NCBI RefSeq assembly: GCF_040655735.1
Contig: NZ_JBFAKK010000018.1
Span: 92,060-156,059, forward strand
DNA length: 64,000 nt
Direction: 5' to 3'
From: Phytomonospora sp040655735
GTDB lineage: Bacteria > Actinomycetota > Actinomycetes > Mycobacteriales > Micromonosporaceae
Position numbers and translations under genes: made by a program. Positions 33,722 through 42,579 of the stretch are shown in pieces. Numbering within the stretch: position 1 is the stretch's first letter; the number at the start of each line of letters is the position of its first letter. Below the pieces are notes generated by a model. It had not been told where the DNA came from and ran no database searches. It saw only the letters and a list, made by a program, of their open reading frames with translations.

Positions 33722-34726
33722 TCACACGGCGGCGGAGTCGTCACCCTGCCCGTCGGGCGGCACGTCAGGACGGATGTCGATGCGCCATCCGGTGAGGCGG
33801 GCGGCGAGGCGGGCGTTCTGCCCCTCGCGGCCGATGGCCAGGGAGAGCTGGAAGTCGGGAACGATCACGCGCGCGGTGCGGGTGGCCTCGTCGAGGATCT
33901 CCACGCGCAGCGCCTTGGCGGGCGAGAGCGCGTTGCCGACGAAGTCCGCCGGGTCGGCGGCCCAGTCGATGATGTCGATCTTCTCGCCGTCGAGTTCGCT
34001 CATGACCGAGCGGACGCGCTGGCCCATCGGCCCGATGCAGGCGCCCTTGGCGTTGAGGCCGTCGACGGTGGAGCGCACCGCGATCTTCGTGCGGTGGCCG
34101 GCCTCGCGCGCGACGGCCGCGATGTCGACCGAGCCGTCGGCGATCTCGGGGACCTCCATCGCGAACAGCCGCCGGACCAGGTTCGGGTGCGAGCGCGACA
34201 GGGTGATCTGCGGGCCGCGGAAACCGCGCGAGACGTGCACGACAACGCAGCGGATGCGCTTGCCGTGGTCGTAGGACTCGCCGGGGACCTGCTCGGTCGG
34301 GGGCAGCAGCGCCTCGATCTTGCCGAGGTCGACGACGACGATGCCCTTCTCGGCGCGCGCCTCGTGGGCCTGGATCACGCCGGTGACGAGGTCGCCGTCC
34401 TTGCCGGCGTACTCGCCGAAGTTCATCTCGTCGGTGGCCTCCCGCAGACGCTGGAGGATCACCTGCTTGGCCGTCATCGCGGCGATGCGCCCGAAGTCGT
34501 GGGGCGTGTCGTCCCACTCGCGGACGAGCGAGCCCTCGGAGAACTCCTGGGCGATGACGGTGGCGGTGCCGTTCTTGCGGTCGATCTCGACGCGCGCGTG
34601 GGACTGGGCACCCTCGGTGTGGCGGTATGCGGTCAGCAACGCGGTCTCGATCGCCCCGAGGATCGTCTCAAAGGAGATGTCCCGTTCCCGCTCCAGCGAC
34701 CTGAGGGCGGCGAGGTCGATATGCAC
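33722..34726 (-). CDS. nusA: Transcription termination/antitermination factor NusA
   Basis: A 334-residue protein with N-terminal RNA-polymerase-binding domain (residues 1-100), S1 domain (GDLVTGVIQAHEARAEKGIV, residues about 108-175) and two KH domains (SRSHPNLVRRLFAMEVPEI, GACIGPMGQRVRSVMSEL, FQLSLAIGREGQNARLAARL). The GTG start with GGAG upstream follows the rimP stop by four bases. It lacks the C-terminal acidic repeats of E. coli NusA, as normal in Gram-positives. It modulates pausing, termination and rRNA antitermination. Confidence 0.96.
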   Translation of the reverse strand: MHIDLAALRSLERERDISFETILGAIETALLTAYRHTEGAQSHARVEIDRKNGTATVIAQEFSEGSLVREWDDTPHDFGRIAAMTAKQVILQRLREATDEMNFGEYAGKDGDLVTGVIQAHEARAEKGIVVVDLGKIEALLPPTEQVPGESYDHGKRIRCVVVHVSRGFRGPQITLSRSHPNLVRRLFAMEVPEIADGSVDIAAVAREAGHRTKIAVRSTVDGLNAKGACIGPMGQRVRSVMSELDGEKIDIIDWAADPADFVGNALSPAKALRVEILDEATRTARVIVPDFQLSLAIGREGQNARLAARLTGWRIDIRPDVPPDGQGDDSAAV

Positions 34727-34730
34727 TGCG

Positions 34731-35222
34731 TTACTCCTTCTCGTCCTCGGCCGCGTCGGACCGGGAGAATTCCAGTTGAATCCGGCCGGCGCCGAGCTCA
34801 CCGTACGTCACAGTGCTGGTCTCACCGGCGACTTCGAGGCTGACACCCCGGTCGTCGGCCTCTTTGACCCGGCCCGTGACGGTCTGGTCGCCGATGCGGA
34901 CCGAGATGAGGCGGCCGACGTTGCGGCGCCAGTGCCTCGGCAGCGTCAGCGGCCGGTCGACCCCGGGCGAGCTGACCTCCAGGGTGTAGGCGCCGGTGGC
35001 GAACGGGCCGCCGGTCTCCTCGGCCTCGTCGAGCGCCTTCGACACCAGTCGCGACACTTCGGCGACGGCGTCGAGGTTGACGCCGCCCTGGCGGTCGACC
35101 AGCAGCCTGACCAGGCTGCGGCGGCCGGCCTTGGACACCTTGAGCTCTTCGAGGTCGTATCCGGCCTCGGCCACGACCGGCGCGATGATCGCCTCGAGCC
35201 GATCCGTCGTCGGATCCCCCAT
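34731..35222 (-). CDS. rimP: Ribosome maturation factor RimP
   Basis: A 163-residue factor for 30S assembly. N-terminal IIAPVVAEAGYDLEELKVSK, central GGVNLDAVAEVSRLVSKALD and the hallmark TLEVSSPGVDRPLTLPRHW. The ATG at 35220-35222 is selected because GGAGG lies seven bases upstream; an in-frame GTG two codons earlier overlaps the ribosome-binding site. It is the first gene of rimP-nusA-ylxR-infB. The promoter must lie in the 134 bp shared with the divergent DUF4439 pair. Confidence 0.95.
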   Translation of the reverse strand: MGDPTTDRLEAIIAPVVAEAGYDLEELKVSKAGRRSLVRLLVDRQGGVNLDAVAEVSRLVSKALDEAEETGGPFATGAYTLEVSSPGVDRPLTLPRHWRRNVGRLISVRIGDQTVTGRVKEADDRGVSLEVAGETSTVTYGELGAGRIQLEFSRSDAAEDEKE

Positions 35223-35356
35223 TGCCACACCTCCAGCCCGCTAAGAGCCCGCGCGCGGCGGGAACGTCTCATTTGTTGAAGCAGCCTAACTTGCCCCGGC
35301 TCGTCACCCACGTCACGGTGCCGCGCGATCGACGGGTCGTCTGGAAAACTGGGTGG

Positions 35357-35815
35357 GTGCCTGATTCCCCGCGACGCCGTGGCACGTCCCGGCGTGTCGT
35401 CCTTCTCGGCGGCCTCGCCGTCCTGTCGGCCGTTTCGACGGCCTGCGCGCCTGGTGAGGCGCATGTCGTCGAGCACGGTCTCGACGGCGCGCTGCTGACC
35501 GCGCGCACCCTCCTAGCCCGCTATGACGCGACTCTCGCCGCCGGCGGGGTGGACCGTGTCGAGCTACTGACCACGCTGCGCGCCGACCACGAGGCGCACG
35601 CCGCCGAGCTGGCGCTGCACATCGGACCCGGCGCCTCGCGAATCACCGGGGCGGCACCAGCTGAACCCGACACGATGAAGTCGCTGCGGAAGGCCGAGTC
35701 GGCGGCCCGCAAGGAAGCCGTCGAGCAGTGCGTGGCCAGCGACGAACCCCAGGCCGCCCGGCTGCTCGCCTCGATCGCGGCGTGCCGCGCCGCACACTGG
35801 GAGCTCCTCGGATGA
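35357..35815 (+). CDS. Exported helical protein, partner of the DUF4439 protein
   Basis: A 152-residue protein whose N-terminus (RRRGTSRRVVLLGGLAVLSA, then VSTAC) resembles a Tat or lipoprotein signal, with a possible lipidated Cys at residue 28. The remainder is helical, containing LLARYDATLAAGGVDRVELL and RADHEAHAAELALHI, which looks like a ferritin-like helix pair similar to DUF4439. It overlaps the next gene as ATGA. The pair adjacent and divergent to rimP is a recurrent actinobacterial arrangement. The function is unknown. The start is GTG 35357. Confidence 0.7.
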   Translation: MPDSPRRRGTSRRVVLLGGLAVLSAVSTACAPGEAHVVEHGLDGALLTARTLLARYDATLAAGGVDRVELLTTLRADHEAHAAELALHIGPGASRITGAAPAEPDTMKSLRKAESAARKEAVEQCVASDEPQAARLLASIAACRAAHWELLG

Positions 35816-36252
35816 ACGAACCCACGCCCGCGCCCGCCGACGGCCTCGCGGCCGGTCTGGCCGCCGAGTACGCGCTGATCTACGCCTACGGAAGGGCCGG
35901 TGTGGAGCTCGGCGACAAGGCCGCCCTGGACATCGCCGCCGATGCGGAGAACACCCACCGCGACCTGCGCGACCGGCTGACGGAGTACATGGCGGGGCTC
36001 GGGCAGCTGCCCCCGCCGCCGGAGGCGGCCTACACCGTCGTCGATCCGCTGACGAACGAAGGCGAGGCCGTCGCGCTGTTGACCAAGCTGGAGGACGCGA
36101 CCGCCGCGACCTGGCGGACGGTCGTATCGGCGACAGCGGGCGATGACCGCCGGCACGCCGTCGACGGGCTGTCGAACGCGGCGACGCGGGCGGCGGTGTG
36201 GCGACGGTGGCGGGGTGAGCAGAAGGCGGCGGCGACCTTCCCGGGGGCCTGA
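35812..36252 (+). CDS. DUF4439 ferritin-like protein
   Basis: A 146-residue all-helical cytosolic protein. LAAGLAAEYALIYAYGRAGV, AENTHRDLRDRLTEYMAGLG and PEAAYTVVDPLTNEGEAVAL match DUF4439. The Glu and His residues (E22-type in AAEYALIYAYG, E46-H49 in ENTHRD) could ligate a di-iron centre as in ferritin-like proteins, but this is unproven. It is translationally coupled to the preceding exported protein through ATGA. Confidence 0.85.
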   Translation: MNEPTPAPADGLAAGLAAEYALIYAYGRAGVELGDKAALDIAADAENTHRDLRDRLTEYMAGLGQLPPPPEAAYTVVDPLTNEGEAVALLTKLEDATAATWRTVVSATAGDDRRHAVDGLSNAATRAAVWRRWRGEQKAAATFPGA

Positions 36253-36401
36253 GGGGCGTGGGTCGGGCGGGGCGGAGGCCGTCCGGGCACACCGAAGGAG
36301 CGCGCGCTCGAACGAAACGCGCACTCCCCCAGCACACCCAAAGGGGCCCCAGAATTCACATTACGCGCAGCCTGTGACATATCCACGAGGCTCCATCTCG
36401 A

Positions 36402-37985
36402 TCAGCCCGGCTGCCCGGACACCGTCTCCGCCTCTCCCTTCGCGCGCACCGCGGAGTCGGCGCCTGCCCCCGCGCCGGTCGGCGGCACATCCCGCAGCAA
36501 CCGCACGATGGCCACGGCGACCACCGCCAGGATCACCGCGCTGATCCCCGCCACCAGGTGCAGTCCGCTCACGAACGCCTCCCGTGCCGGCGCCAGCAGC
36601 GCCTCCCCCAACCCGGCCGGCAGTTCCCCGGCCACCACCACGGCGTCGGCGAGGCTCTCGCTCGCCTGCTCCGCCGCCGCCTCGGTCACTCCGTCCGGCG
36701 GCGTGAACCGCGCGGTGTAGACCGCCGCCGCGATGCTGCCGAGCGCGGCGAGCCCGAACGCGAAACCGAACTGCCCGCCGGTCTCGTTCAGGGCGGCGGC
36801 CGAGCCCGCCTTCTCCGGCGGCGTGGCGGCCATGATCAGCTGGACGCCCAGCGTCACGAGCGGCCCGGAGCCCAGGAAGATCAGCGTGAACCCGGCCGCG
36901 AGCACGAGCGGCCCGGACGTGGTGTCGGTCCGCGTCAGCATGACCAGCCCGGTCACCGAGACCGCCAGACCGGCGCCGATCAGGTAGGCCGGCCGAAACC
37001 GCCTGGCGAGCAGCGGCGACACGATGAACGAGATGGCGTTGGCGATCACGGCCGGCATCATCCACATGCCCGCCTCGAACGGCGAGAGCCCTTCGACCAA
37101 TTGCAGGTCCTGCGTGATGAACAGCATGAGCGCGCCCATCAGCAGCGTCGCCGACAGCGTGCCGCCCAGCGCGGTACTGAACGAACGGTTCGCGAACAGC
37201 CGCAGGTCGAGCAGCGGGTGCTCCAGGCGCCGCTGCCTGCGGGCGAACAGGACCGCGAACAGCACCCCGACGACCAGCGCGGCCATGGGGGGCAGGCTCC
37301 CGCCGTTGTGCGCCAGTTCCTTGAGCCCGTAGACGGCCGGCAGGACCGCCGCGAGGGACAGCGCGACGCTGACCAGGTCGAGTTTCCCGCCTCCGGGCGC
37401 GCGGAACTCGGGCAGCAGGATGGGGCCGAGCACGAGCAGCAGCGCCATCGCCGGCACGCCGAGCAGGAAGACCGAGCCCCACCAGAACCGGGTGAGCATC
37501 GCGCCGCCCACCAGCGGCCCGATCACCGCGCCGGCCGAGAAGCACAGGCCCCAGATCCCGATCGCCAGCCCCATCTGGCGGGCGTCGCGGAACAGGGTGC
37601 GGATCAGCGACATGGTCGACGGCGCGAGAACGGCGCCGGCCACGCCCAGCACGGCGCGGGCACCGATCAGCATCGCCGGACTGACCGAGTAGGCCGCCAC
37701 GACGGAGGCGGCGCCGAAGGCCGCGGCCCCGATCAGCAGGAGCCGCCGCCGGCCGATCCGGTCGCCGAGCGTGCCCATGGTGATCAGGAATCCGGCGAGC
37801 ATGAAACCGTAGACGTCGGTGATCCACAGCTGCTCGACGCCGTCGGCGCCGAGGTCGGCCGTCATGTGAGGCAGGGCGAGGAGCAGCACGTACACGTCGA
37901 TGGAGACCAGCAGCGTCGGCAGGGCGAGCACCGCCAGCGCGATCCATTCGCGCCGGCCGGCCCTCGCCGGGATCGAGTCGTTCAT
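36402..37985 (-). CDS. MFS multidrug exporter (DHA2, 14-TM, EmrB/QacA type)
   Basis: A 527-residue transporter with 14 predicted membrane segments. ALAVLALPTLLVSIDVYVLL, the WITDVYGFMLAGFLITMGTL segment, motif A LGDRIGRRRLLL and motif C-like VLGVAGAVLAPSTMSL are typical of QacA/LfrA/SmvA drug exporters. AAAGGA lies seven bases before the ATG. No regulator is adjacent; the nearest signal is the riboswitch region on the other strand. Drug or quaternary-ammonium efflux is the family inference. Confidence 0.92.
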   Translation of the reverse strand: MNDSIPARAGRREWIALAVLALPTLLVSIDVYVLLLALPHMTADLGADGVEQLWITDVYGFMLAGFLITMGTLGDRIGRRRLLLIGAAAFGAASVVAAYSVSPAMLIGARAVLGVAGAVLAPSTMSLIRTLFRDARQMGLAIGIWGLCFSAGAVIGPLVGGAMLTRFWWGSVFLLGVPAMALLLVLGPILLPEFRAPGGGKLDLVSVALSLAAVLPAVYGLKELAHNGGSLPPMAALVVGVLFAVLFARRQRRLEHPLLDLRLFANRSFSTALGGTLSATLLMGALMLFITQDLQLVEGLSPFEAGMWMMPAVIANAISFIVSPLLARRFRPAYLIGAGLAVSVTGLVMLTRTDTTSGPLVLAAGFTLIFLGSGPLVTLGVQLIMAATPPEKAGSAAALNETGGQFGFAFGLAALGSIAAAVYTARFTPPDGVTEAAAEQASESLADAVVVAGELPAGLGEALLAPAREAFVSGLHLVAGISAVILAVVAVAIVRLLRDVPPTGAGAGADSAVRAKGEAETVSGQPG

Positions 37986-38244
37986 GAGCGTCCTTTCCGA
38001 ATGCGGGACGGGTGTCACCGATCTGTCGGGGCGGGTGATCACTTCTCGACATCCGGCGCGGAGAAATTCTCGGCGCGGGTGCGCCACCGTCCTCTGTGCA
38101 CACCCCGTCCCCGGCCCCACCAGCCCTCCCGCGCGGCACCGAAGCGGGCCTCCTGGAACCCCTTGGCGCCCTACCTCACATGCGCCACGCCCGAACATCT
38201 TGGGGTCCACATTTCCCACTACCCCAACATGTAGTCTGTTCCAC

Positions 38245-38375
38245 GCCAACGGTTCACGGGAAGCCACCTGCTTCCCGTGAGGCAACAGGGAACCCGGTGA
38301 GAGTCCGGGACTGTCCCGCAACGGTGAGCGGCCCCGCCGCGAGTCCGGAGACCTGCCGCTGGCGCGCGCGCCGAC
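38245..38375 (+). promoter_or_regulatory. Cobalamin (B12) riboswitch upstream of nrdAB
   Basis: Three conserved blocks are present in order: the hairpin TCACGGGAAG/CTTCCCGTGA (38254-38280), the core AGGGAACCCGGTGAGAGTCC then CTGTCCCGCAACGGT (38287-38325), and the B12 box AGTCCGGAGACCTGCC (38342-38357). It lies about 135 bp upstream of nrdA. In Streptomyces a B12 riboswitch lowers class Ia RNR expression when coenzyme B12 is available for class II NrdJ, and the same logic is expected here. The GC-rich hairpins just after the B12 box (38360-38390) may act as the expression switch. Confidence 0.9.
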
Positions 38376-38508
38376 GGCGCGTGCCGCTCCCCGGTCTCGT
38401 GGACAGGACCGCAGCGAACGCGTGCGCCCGTCCCGGCGTGCGTCGTCCGCCTCGTCCGCGTCCACCGGAGAGCGATCGGATCGACGTACGCGAGGAGGCC
38501 GTCTCGTC

Positions 38509-40860
38509 ATGGCAATCACCACCGTGAGCTTCACCGGGGACGCCGGAACCGCCGAAGCGGCACCGGCCCTCCACACCCGCATCTTCGTGGCGGCCGAGGG
38601 ACTGCCCGACACCGAACCGGCGCGAGTCGTCCGCGCCGTCGAGACCGGCCGGGCGCCCGGTTCGACCGAGGCCGAGGACCTCGAACTCGCCGTCCGGGCC
38701 GCGGCGGCCCTGATCGGCACCGACCCGCAGTACTCGCGGCTGGCCGCGCGGCTGCTGGCGCACGTGATCCACGACGAGGTGGCCGGCGGCGGGCTGCGCT
38801 CCTTCGGCGATTCGGTCGCCGAGGGACACCGCCTGGGCCTGCACAACACCGAACTGGCGGCCTTCGCGGCGGCGAACACCGCCGCACTGAACTCCCTTGT
38901 GGACGACGCCGCCGACGACCGCTTCGGCTATTTTGGGCTCCGCACCGTCTACGACCGCTATCTCCTGCGCCATCCCACGACCCGCAAGGTCATCGAGACC
39001 CCGCAGTGGTTCCTGCTTCGTGTGGCCGCCGGCCTGTCCTCGACGGTGGAGGAGGCGGCCGAACTCTACGGATTGACCAGCCGTCTCGCCTACCTGCCGA
39101 GCTCGCCGACCTTGTTCAACTCCGGCACGGCCCACCCCCAGTTGTCGTCCTGCTTCCTCCTCGACTCCCCGCGTGACGAGCTGGAGGCCATCTACGGCCG
39201 CTACACCGACATCGCGCGCCTTTCGAAGTTCGCCGGCGGCATCGGCGTCTCCTGGACCCGCGTCCGCTCGCGCGGCTCGCTCATCAAGGGCACCAACGGC
39301 AACAGCAACGGCATCGTCCCGTGGCTGCGGACGCTCGACTCCTCCGTCGCCGCGGTCAACCAGGGCGGCCGCCGCAAGGGCGCGGCCTGTGTCTACCTGG
39401 AGCCGTGGCACGCCGACATCGACGAGTTCCTCGAACTCAAGGACAACACCGGTGACGAGGCGCAGCGCACGCACAACCTCAACCTGGCCGTGTGGGTCCC
39501 CGACGAGTTCATGCGCCGGGTCGAGGCCGACGCGCCCTGGTCGCTGTTCGACCCGAAAGACGTCCCGCTGCTCACCGACCTGTGGGGTGAGCGCTTCGAC
39601 GCCGCCTACGCCGAGGCCGAGGCGGCCGGGCTGGCGAGGCGGACGGTCCCGGCGCGGACCCTGTACGCGCGGATGATGCGGACGCTGGCGCAGACCGGCA
39701 ACGGCTGGATGACCTTCAAGGACGCCGCCAACCGCGCGAGCAACCAGACCGCGCGCGAGAACAACGTGATCCACCTGTCGAACCTGTGCACCGAGATCCT
39801 GGAGGTCACCGACAACGACACCACGGCAGTGTGCAACCTGGGTTCGATCAACCTGTCGGAGCACGTCGCGGCCGATGGCGTGGACTTCGCGGCGCTGGCG
39901 CGCACGGTCCGCACGGCGGTGAGGTTCCTCGACCGGACCATCGACCGCAGCTACTACCCGACCGACCCGGCGGGCGCGAGCAACCGGAAGTGGCGTCCGG
40001 TGGGCCTGGGCGTGATGGGGCTGGCCGACGTCTTCTTCAAGCTGCGGCTGCCCTTCGACTCGCCGTCGGCCAAGGAGCTGTCGACGCGGATCGCCGAGGA
40101 GATAGCGCTCACCGCCTACGAGACCTCGGCCGAGCTGGCCGAGCGCCTCGGCCGCCACCCGTCGTACCCGGACACCCGGGCCGCCGACGGCGTCCTGCAC
40201 GTCGACCACTTCCCGCAGGCCGTGATCGCCCAGCCGGAGCGGTGGGATGCTCTGCGCGCCAAGGTCTCCCGCACCGGACTGCGCAACTCGCTGCTCATCG
40301 CGATCGCCCCGACGGCGACGATCGCGGCGATCGCGGGCAGCGCCGAGTGCATCGAGCCGGTGGTGTCCAACGTGTTCAAGCGCGAGACGCTGTCGGGCGA
40401 GTTCCTCCAGGTCAACCCGTACCTGATCGCCGAGCTCAAGCGGCTCGGGCGCTGGAACGACGCCACGCGCGGGGCGCTGCTGGGGTCGGAGGGCTCGGTA
40501 CAGGACTTCGACTGGCTGCCCGCCGAGCTGAAATCGCTGTACCGCACGGCGTGGGAGCTGCCGCAGAAGGCACTGATCGACCTGGCCGCGGCGCGCACGC
40601 CGTTCATCGACCAGAGCCAGTCGCTCAACCTGTTCATGGCCGCCCCGACGATCGGGAAGCTGTCGTCGATGTACGCCTACGCGTGGCGCGAGGGCCTCAA
40701 GACCACGTACTACCTGCGTTCCCGTCCGGCGACGCGGATCCAGCAGACCACGGTGGCCGCCGAGCGTCCGGCGTCGATCGTGGAGCTGCCGCGGTTCACC
40801 GCCGACGAGGCCGTCGCCTGCTCCCTGGAGAACCCCGAGGTCTGCGAGGCGTGCCAGTGA
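38509..40860 (+). CDS. nrdA: Class Ia ribonucleoside-diphosphate reductase, alpha subunit
   Basis: A 783-residue enzyme reducing NDPs to dNDPs. An N-terminal ATP-cone-like region (TEAEDLELAVRAAAALIGTD) is followed by the catalytic barrel. Expected residues are seen: first redox Cys in LSSCFLLDSP, substrate/radical region NLCTEIL and CNLGSINLSEH, and the radical-transfer tyrosine pair in TTYYLRSRP. The C-terminal shuttle is CSLENPEVCEACQ. GAGGAGG precedes the ATG by ten bases. It is under a cobalamin riboswitch and is followed 34 bp later by nrdB. Confidence 0.96.
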   Translation: MAITTVSFTGDAGTAEAAPALHTRIFVAAEGLPDTEPARVVRAVETGRAPGSTEAEDLELAVRAAAALIGTDPQYSRLAARLLAHVIHDEVAGGGLRSFGDSVAEGHRLGLHNTELAAFAAANTAALNSLVDDAADDRFGYFGLRTVYDRYLLRHPTTRKVIETPQWFLLRVAAGLSSTVEEAAELYGLTSRLAYLPSSPTLFNSGTAHPQLSSCFLLDSPRDELEAIYGRYTDIARLSKFAGGIGVSWTRVRSRGSLIKGTNGNSNGIVPWLRTLDSSVAAVNQGGRRKGAACVYLEPWHADIDEFLELKDNTGDEAQRTHNLNLAVWVPDEFMRRVEADAPWSLFDPKDVPLLTDLWGERFDAAYAEAEAAGLARRTVPARTLYARMMRTLAQTGNGWMTFKDAANRASNQTARENNVIHLSNLCTEILEVTDNDTTAVCNLGSINLSEHVAADGVDFAALARTVRTAVRFLDRTIDRSYYPTDPAGASNRKWRPVGLGVMGLADVFFKLRLPFDSPSAKELSTRIAEEIALTAYETSAELAERLGRHPSYPDTRAADGVLHVDHFPQAVIAQPERWDALRAKVSRTGLRNSLLIAIAPTATIAAIAGSAECIEPVVSNVFKRETLSGEFLQVNPYLIAELKRLGRWNDATRGALLGSEGSVQDFDWLPAELKSLYRTAWELPQKALIDLAAARTPFIDQSQSLNLFMAAPTIGKLSSMYAYAWREGLKTTYYLRSRPATRIQQTTVAAERPASIVELPRFTADEAVACSLENPEVCEACQ

Positions 40861-40894
40861 CATCCCACCACGACGACGTCAGAGAGGAACACCG

Positions 40895-41920
40895 GTGACC
40901 GTCCCCCACCAGCGAAACCAGCAGATGCTGCTCGACCCGGGCATGGACCTGACCCTGCGCCCGATGCGCTACCCGGACTTCTACGAGCAGTACCGGGCGG
41001 CGATCCGCAACACGTGGACGGTCGAGGAGGTGGACCTCGCCGCCGACGTCTCCGACCTCGCCAAGCTGACTCCGGGCGAGTACCACCTGGTCAAACGGCT
41101 CGTGGCCTTCTTCGCCACGGGCGACACGATCGTGGCCAACAACCTGGTCTTGAACCTGTACAAGCACGTCAACGCCCCCGAGGCGCGGCTGTACCTGTCG
41201 CGGCAGCTGTTCGAGGAGGCCGTGCACGTCCAGTTCTATCTGACGCTGCTGGACACCTACCTGCCCGACCACGAGGACCGGGTGCAGGCGTTCTCGGCGA
41301 TCGAGCACATCCCGTCGATCAAGGAGAAGGGCGACTTCTGCTTCCGCTGGATCGACTCGATCGACAGTCTCGACCAGCTGAGCACGGCCGCCGACCGGCG
41401 CTCGTTCCTGCTCAACCTGATCTGCTTCGCGGCGTGCATCGAGGGCCTGTTCTTCTACGGCGCCTTCGCCTACGTGTACTGGCTGCGCTCGCGTGGGCTG
41501 CTCGACGGTCTGGCGACGGGCACGAACTGGGTCTTTCGCGACGAGTCGATGCACATGAACTTCGCGTTCAGCGTCATCGACACCGTGCGCCGCGAGGAGC
41601 CGGCCCTCTTCGACGAGGAGCTGACCGCGCAGGTCACGAGGATGCTGGAGGAGGCCGTGGACTGCGAGGCGAACTTCGCCGCCGACGTGTGCGGTGAGGG
41701 CCTTTCGGGGATGAACACCGCCGACATGCGCCACTACCTCGAGTACGTCGCCGACCAGCGGCTGGCGCGCCTGGGGATGCCGGCACGGTTCGGGTCGGCC
41801 AATCCCTTCGACTTCATGGCGCTGCAGGACGTGCAGGAGCTGACGAACTTCTTCGAGCGGCGCGTCTCGGCCTACCAGGTCGCCGTGTCGGGTCAGGTCA
41901 GCCTCGACGAGGACTTCTAG
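40895..41920 (+). CDS. nrdB: Class Ia ribonucleotide reductase, beta subunit
   Basis: A 341-residue ferritin-like radical protein that generates the tyrosyl radical for NrdA. Di-iron ligands are recognisable: Asp in FFATGDTIVANN, Glu and His of EEAVHVQFY with the radical Tyr four residues after the His, Glu in ACIEGLFFYGAF, and Glu-x-x-His in RDESMHMNF. The C-terminal peptide SLDEDF is the NrdA-binding tail. The GTG start has GAGAGGA before it. No nrdS-like gene follows, unlike Streptomyces nrdABS. Confidence 0.96.
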   Translation: MTVPHQRNQQMLLDPGMDLTLRPMRYPDFYEQYRAAIRNTWTVEEVDLAADVSDLAKLTPGEYHLVKRLVAFFATGDTIVANNLVLNLYKHVNAPEARLYLSRQLFEEAVHVQFYLTLLDTYLPDHEDRVQAFSAIEHIPSIKEKGDFCFRWIDSIDSLDQLSTAADRRSFLLNLICFAACIEGLFFYGAFAYVYWLRSRGLLDGLATGTNWVFRDESMHMNFAFSVIDTVRREEPALFDEELTAQVTRMLEEAVDCEANFAADVCGEGLSGMNTADMRHYLEYVADQRLARLGMPARFGSANPFDFMALQDVQELTNFFERRVSAYQVAVSGQVSLDEDF

Positions 41921-41930
41921 GAAACGCTCC

Positions 41931-41963
41931 GGCGGCCCGCGCGCGACCCGCGCGCGGGCCGCC
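41931..41963 (+). terminator. Terminator hairpin after nrdB
   Basis: A perfect 13-bp stem (GGCGGCCCGCGCG and complement) with a seven-base loop, 11 bases after the nrdB stop. Confidence 0.85.
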
Positions 41964-42089
41964 GCGTCAATTCCGCGTCAAGACGGCTGTCGAGGTCCTG
42001 ACAGTCCCATCGATGTCGGCGCAGGTCACAGCCTCGCGAAGCGTTTTCGGGACACTGTGGACGCCGTCGCGCGGGCATACCGTCGGCTT

Positions 42090-42530
42090 ATGGAGACCCT
42101 CGGGAAGAAGACACAGAACCGCCGGACTGTGCTCGTCATGGCGGTCCTCACCCTGCTCGGCTACGTCGTCTACGTCGCGGCCTATCAGCCGACTCCCTTC
42201 GACAGGTTCCAGGCCGCCGACCCTCGCGGGGCGTCGGCCTGCCGCGGCCTTCAGCACTGGCTCGACGAGGGCGGAACGCCGGTGTGGGTGCCGCGGATGA
42301 ACGCCATCGGCTACAACGCGTCTCTCGCCAGGACCCCTGCGATCAGCCGGACCTCCGGGCTCATCGAGGACGACGAGCGCTTCGCCGCCTTCCGCGACGG
42401 CGCGGTGCAAGACGAGTACCGCTTCTACGGCTACGGTCGCGGACGCGACTACGCCGACGACCTCGCCTCGCTCGACCTGGCCTGCGCGGCACAGGGCATC
42501 GACATGCCCGCCTATCACGCGCTCGTGTGA
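42090..42530 (+). CDS. Membrane-anchored hypothetical protein
   Basis: A 146-residue protein with a basic N-terminus (METLGKKTQNRRT), one membrane helix (VLVMAVLTLLGYVVYVAAY) and an extracytoplasmic domain of about 110 residues rich in Tyr and Asp (EYRFYGYGRGRDYADDLASL). I recognise no family. Two cysteines (ACRGLQHW and DLACAAQG) could form a disulfide. No Shine-Dalgarno is visible before the ATG, and a CATACC box lies eight bases upstream. It has its own terminator and is separate from nrdAB. Confidence 0.65.
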   Translation: METLGKKTQNRRTVLVMAVLTLLGYVVYVAAYQPTPFDRFQAADPRGASACRGLQHWLDEGGTPVWVPRMNAIGYNASLARTPAISRTSGLIEDDERFAAFRDGAVQDEYRFYGYGRGRDYADDLASLDLACAAQGIDMPAYHALV

Positions 42531-42537
42531 CGCGAGA

Positions 42538-42566
42538 GGGCCGCGTACCGCATCGGCACGCGGCCC
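42538..42566. terminator. Bidirectional hairpin between the hypothetical protein and MFS genes
   Basis: GGGCCGCGT-a-CCG, loop CAT, CGG-c-ACGCGGCCC: a 12-bp stem with one A/C mismatch, located in the 49-bp gap between two convergent stops. Confidence 0.75.
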
Positions 42567-42579
42567 GCCCCGGCGAGCC

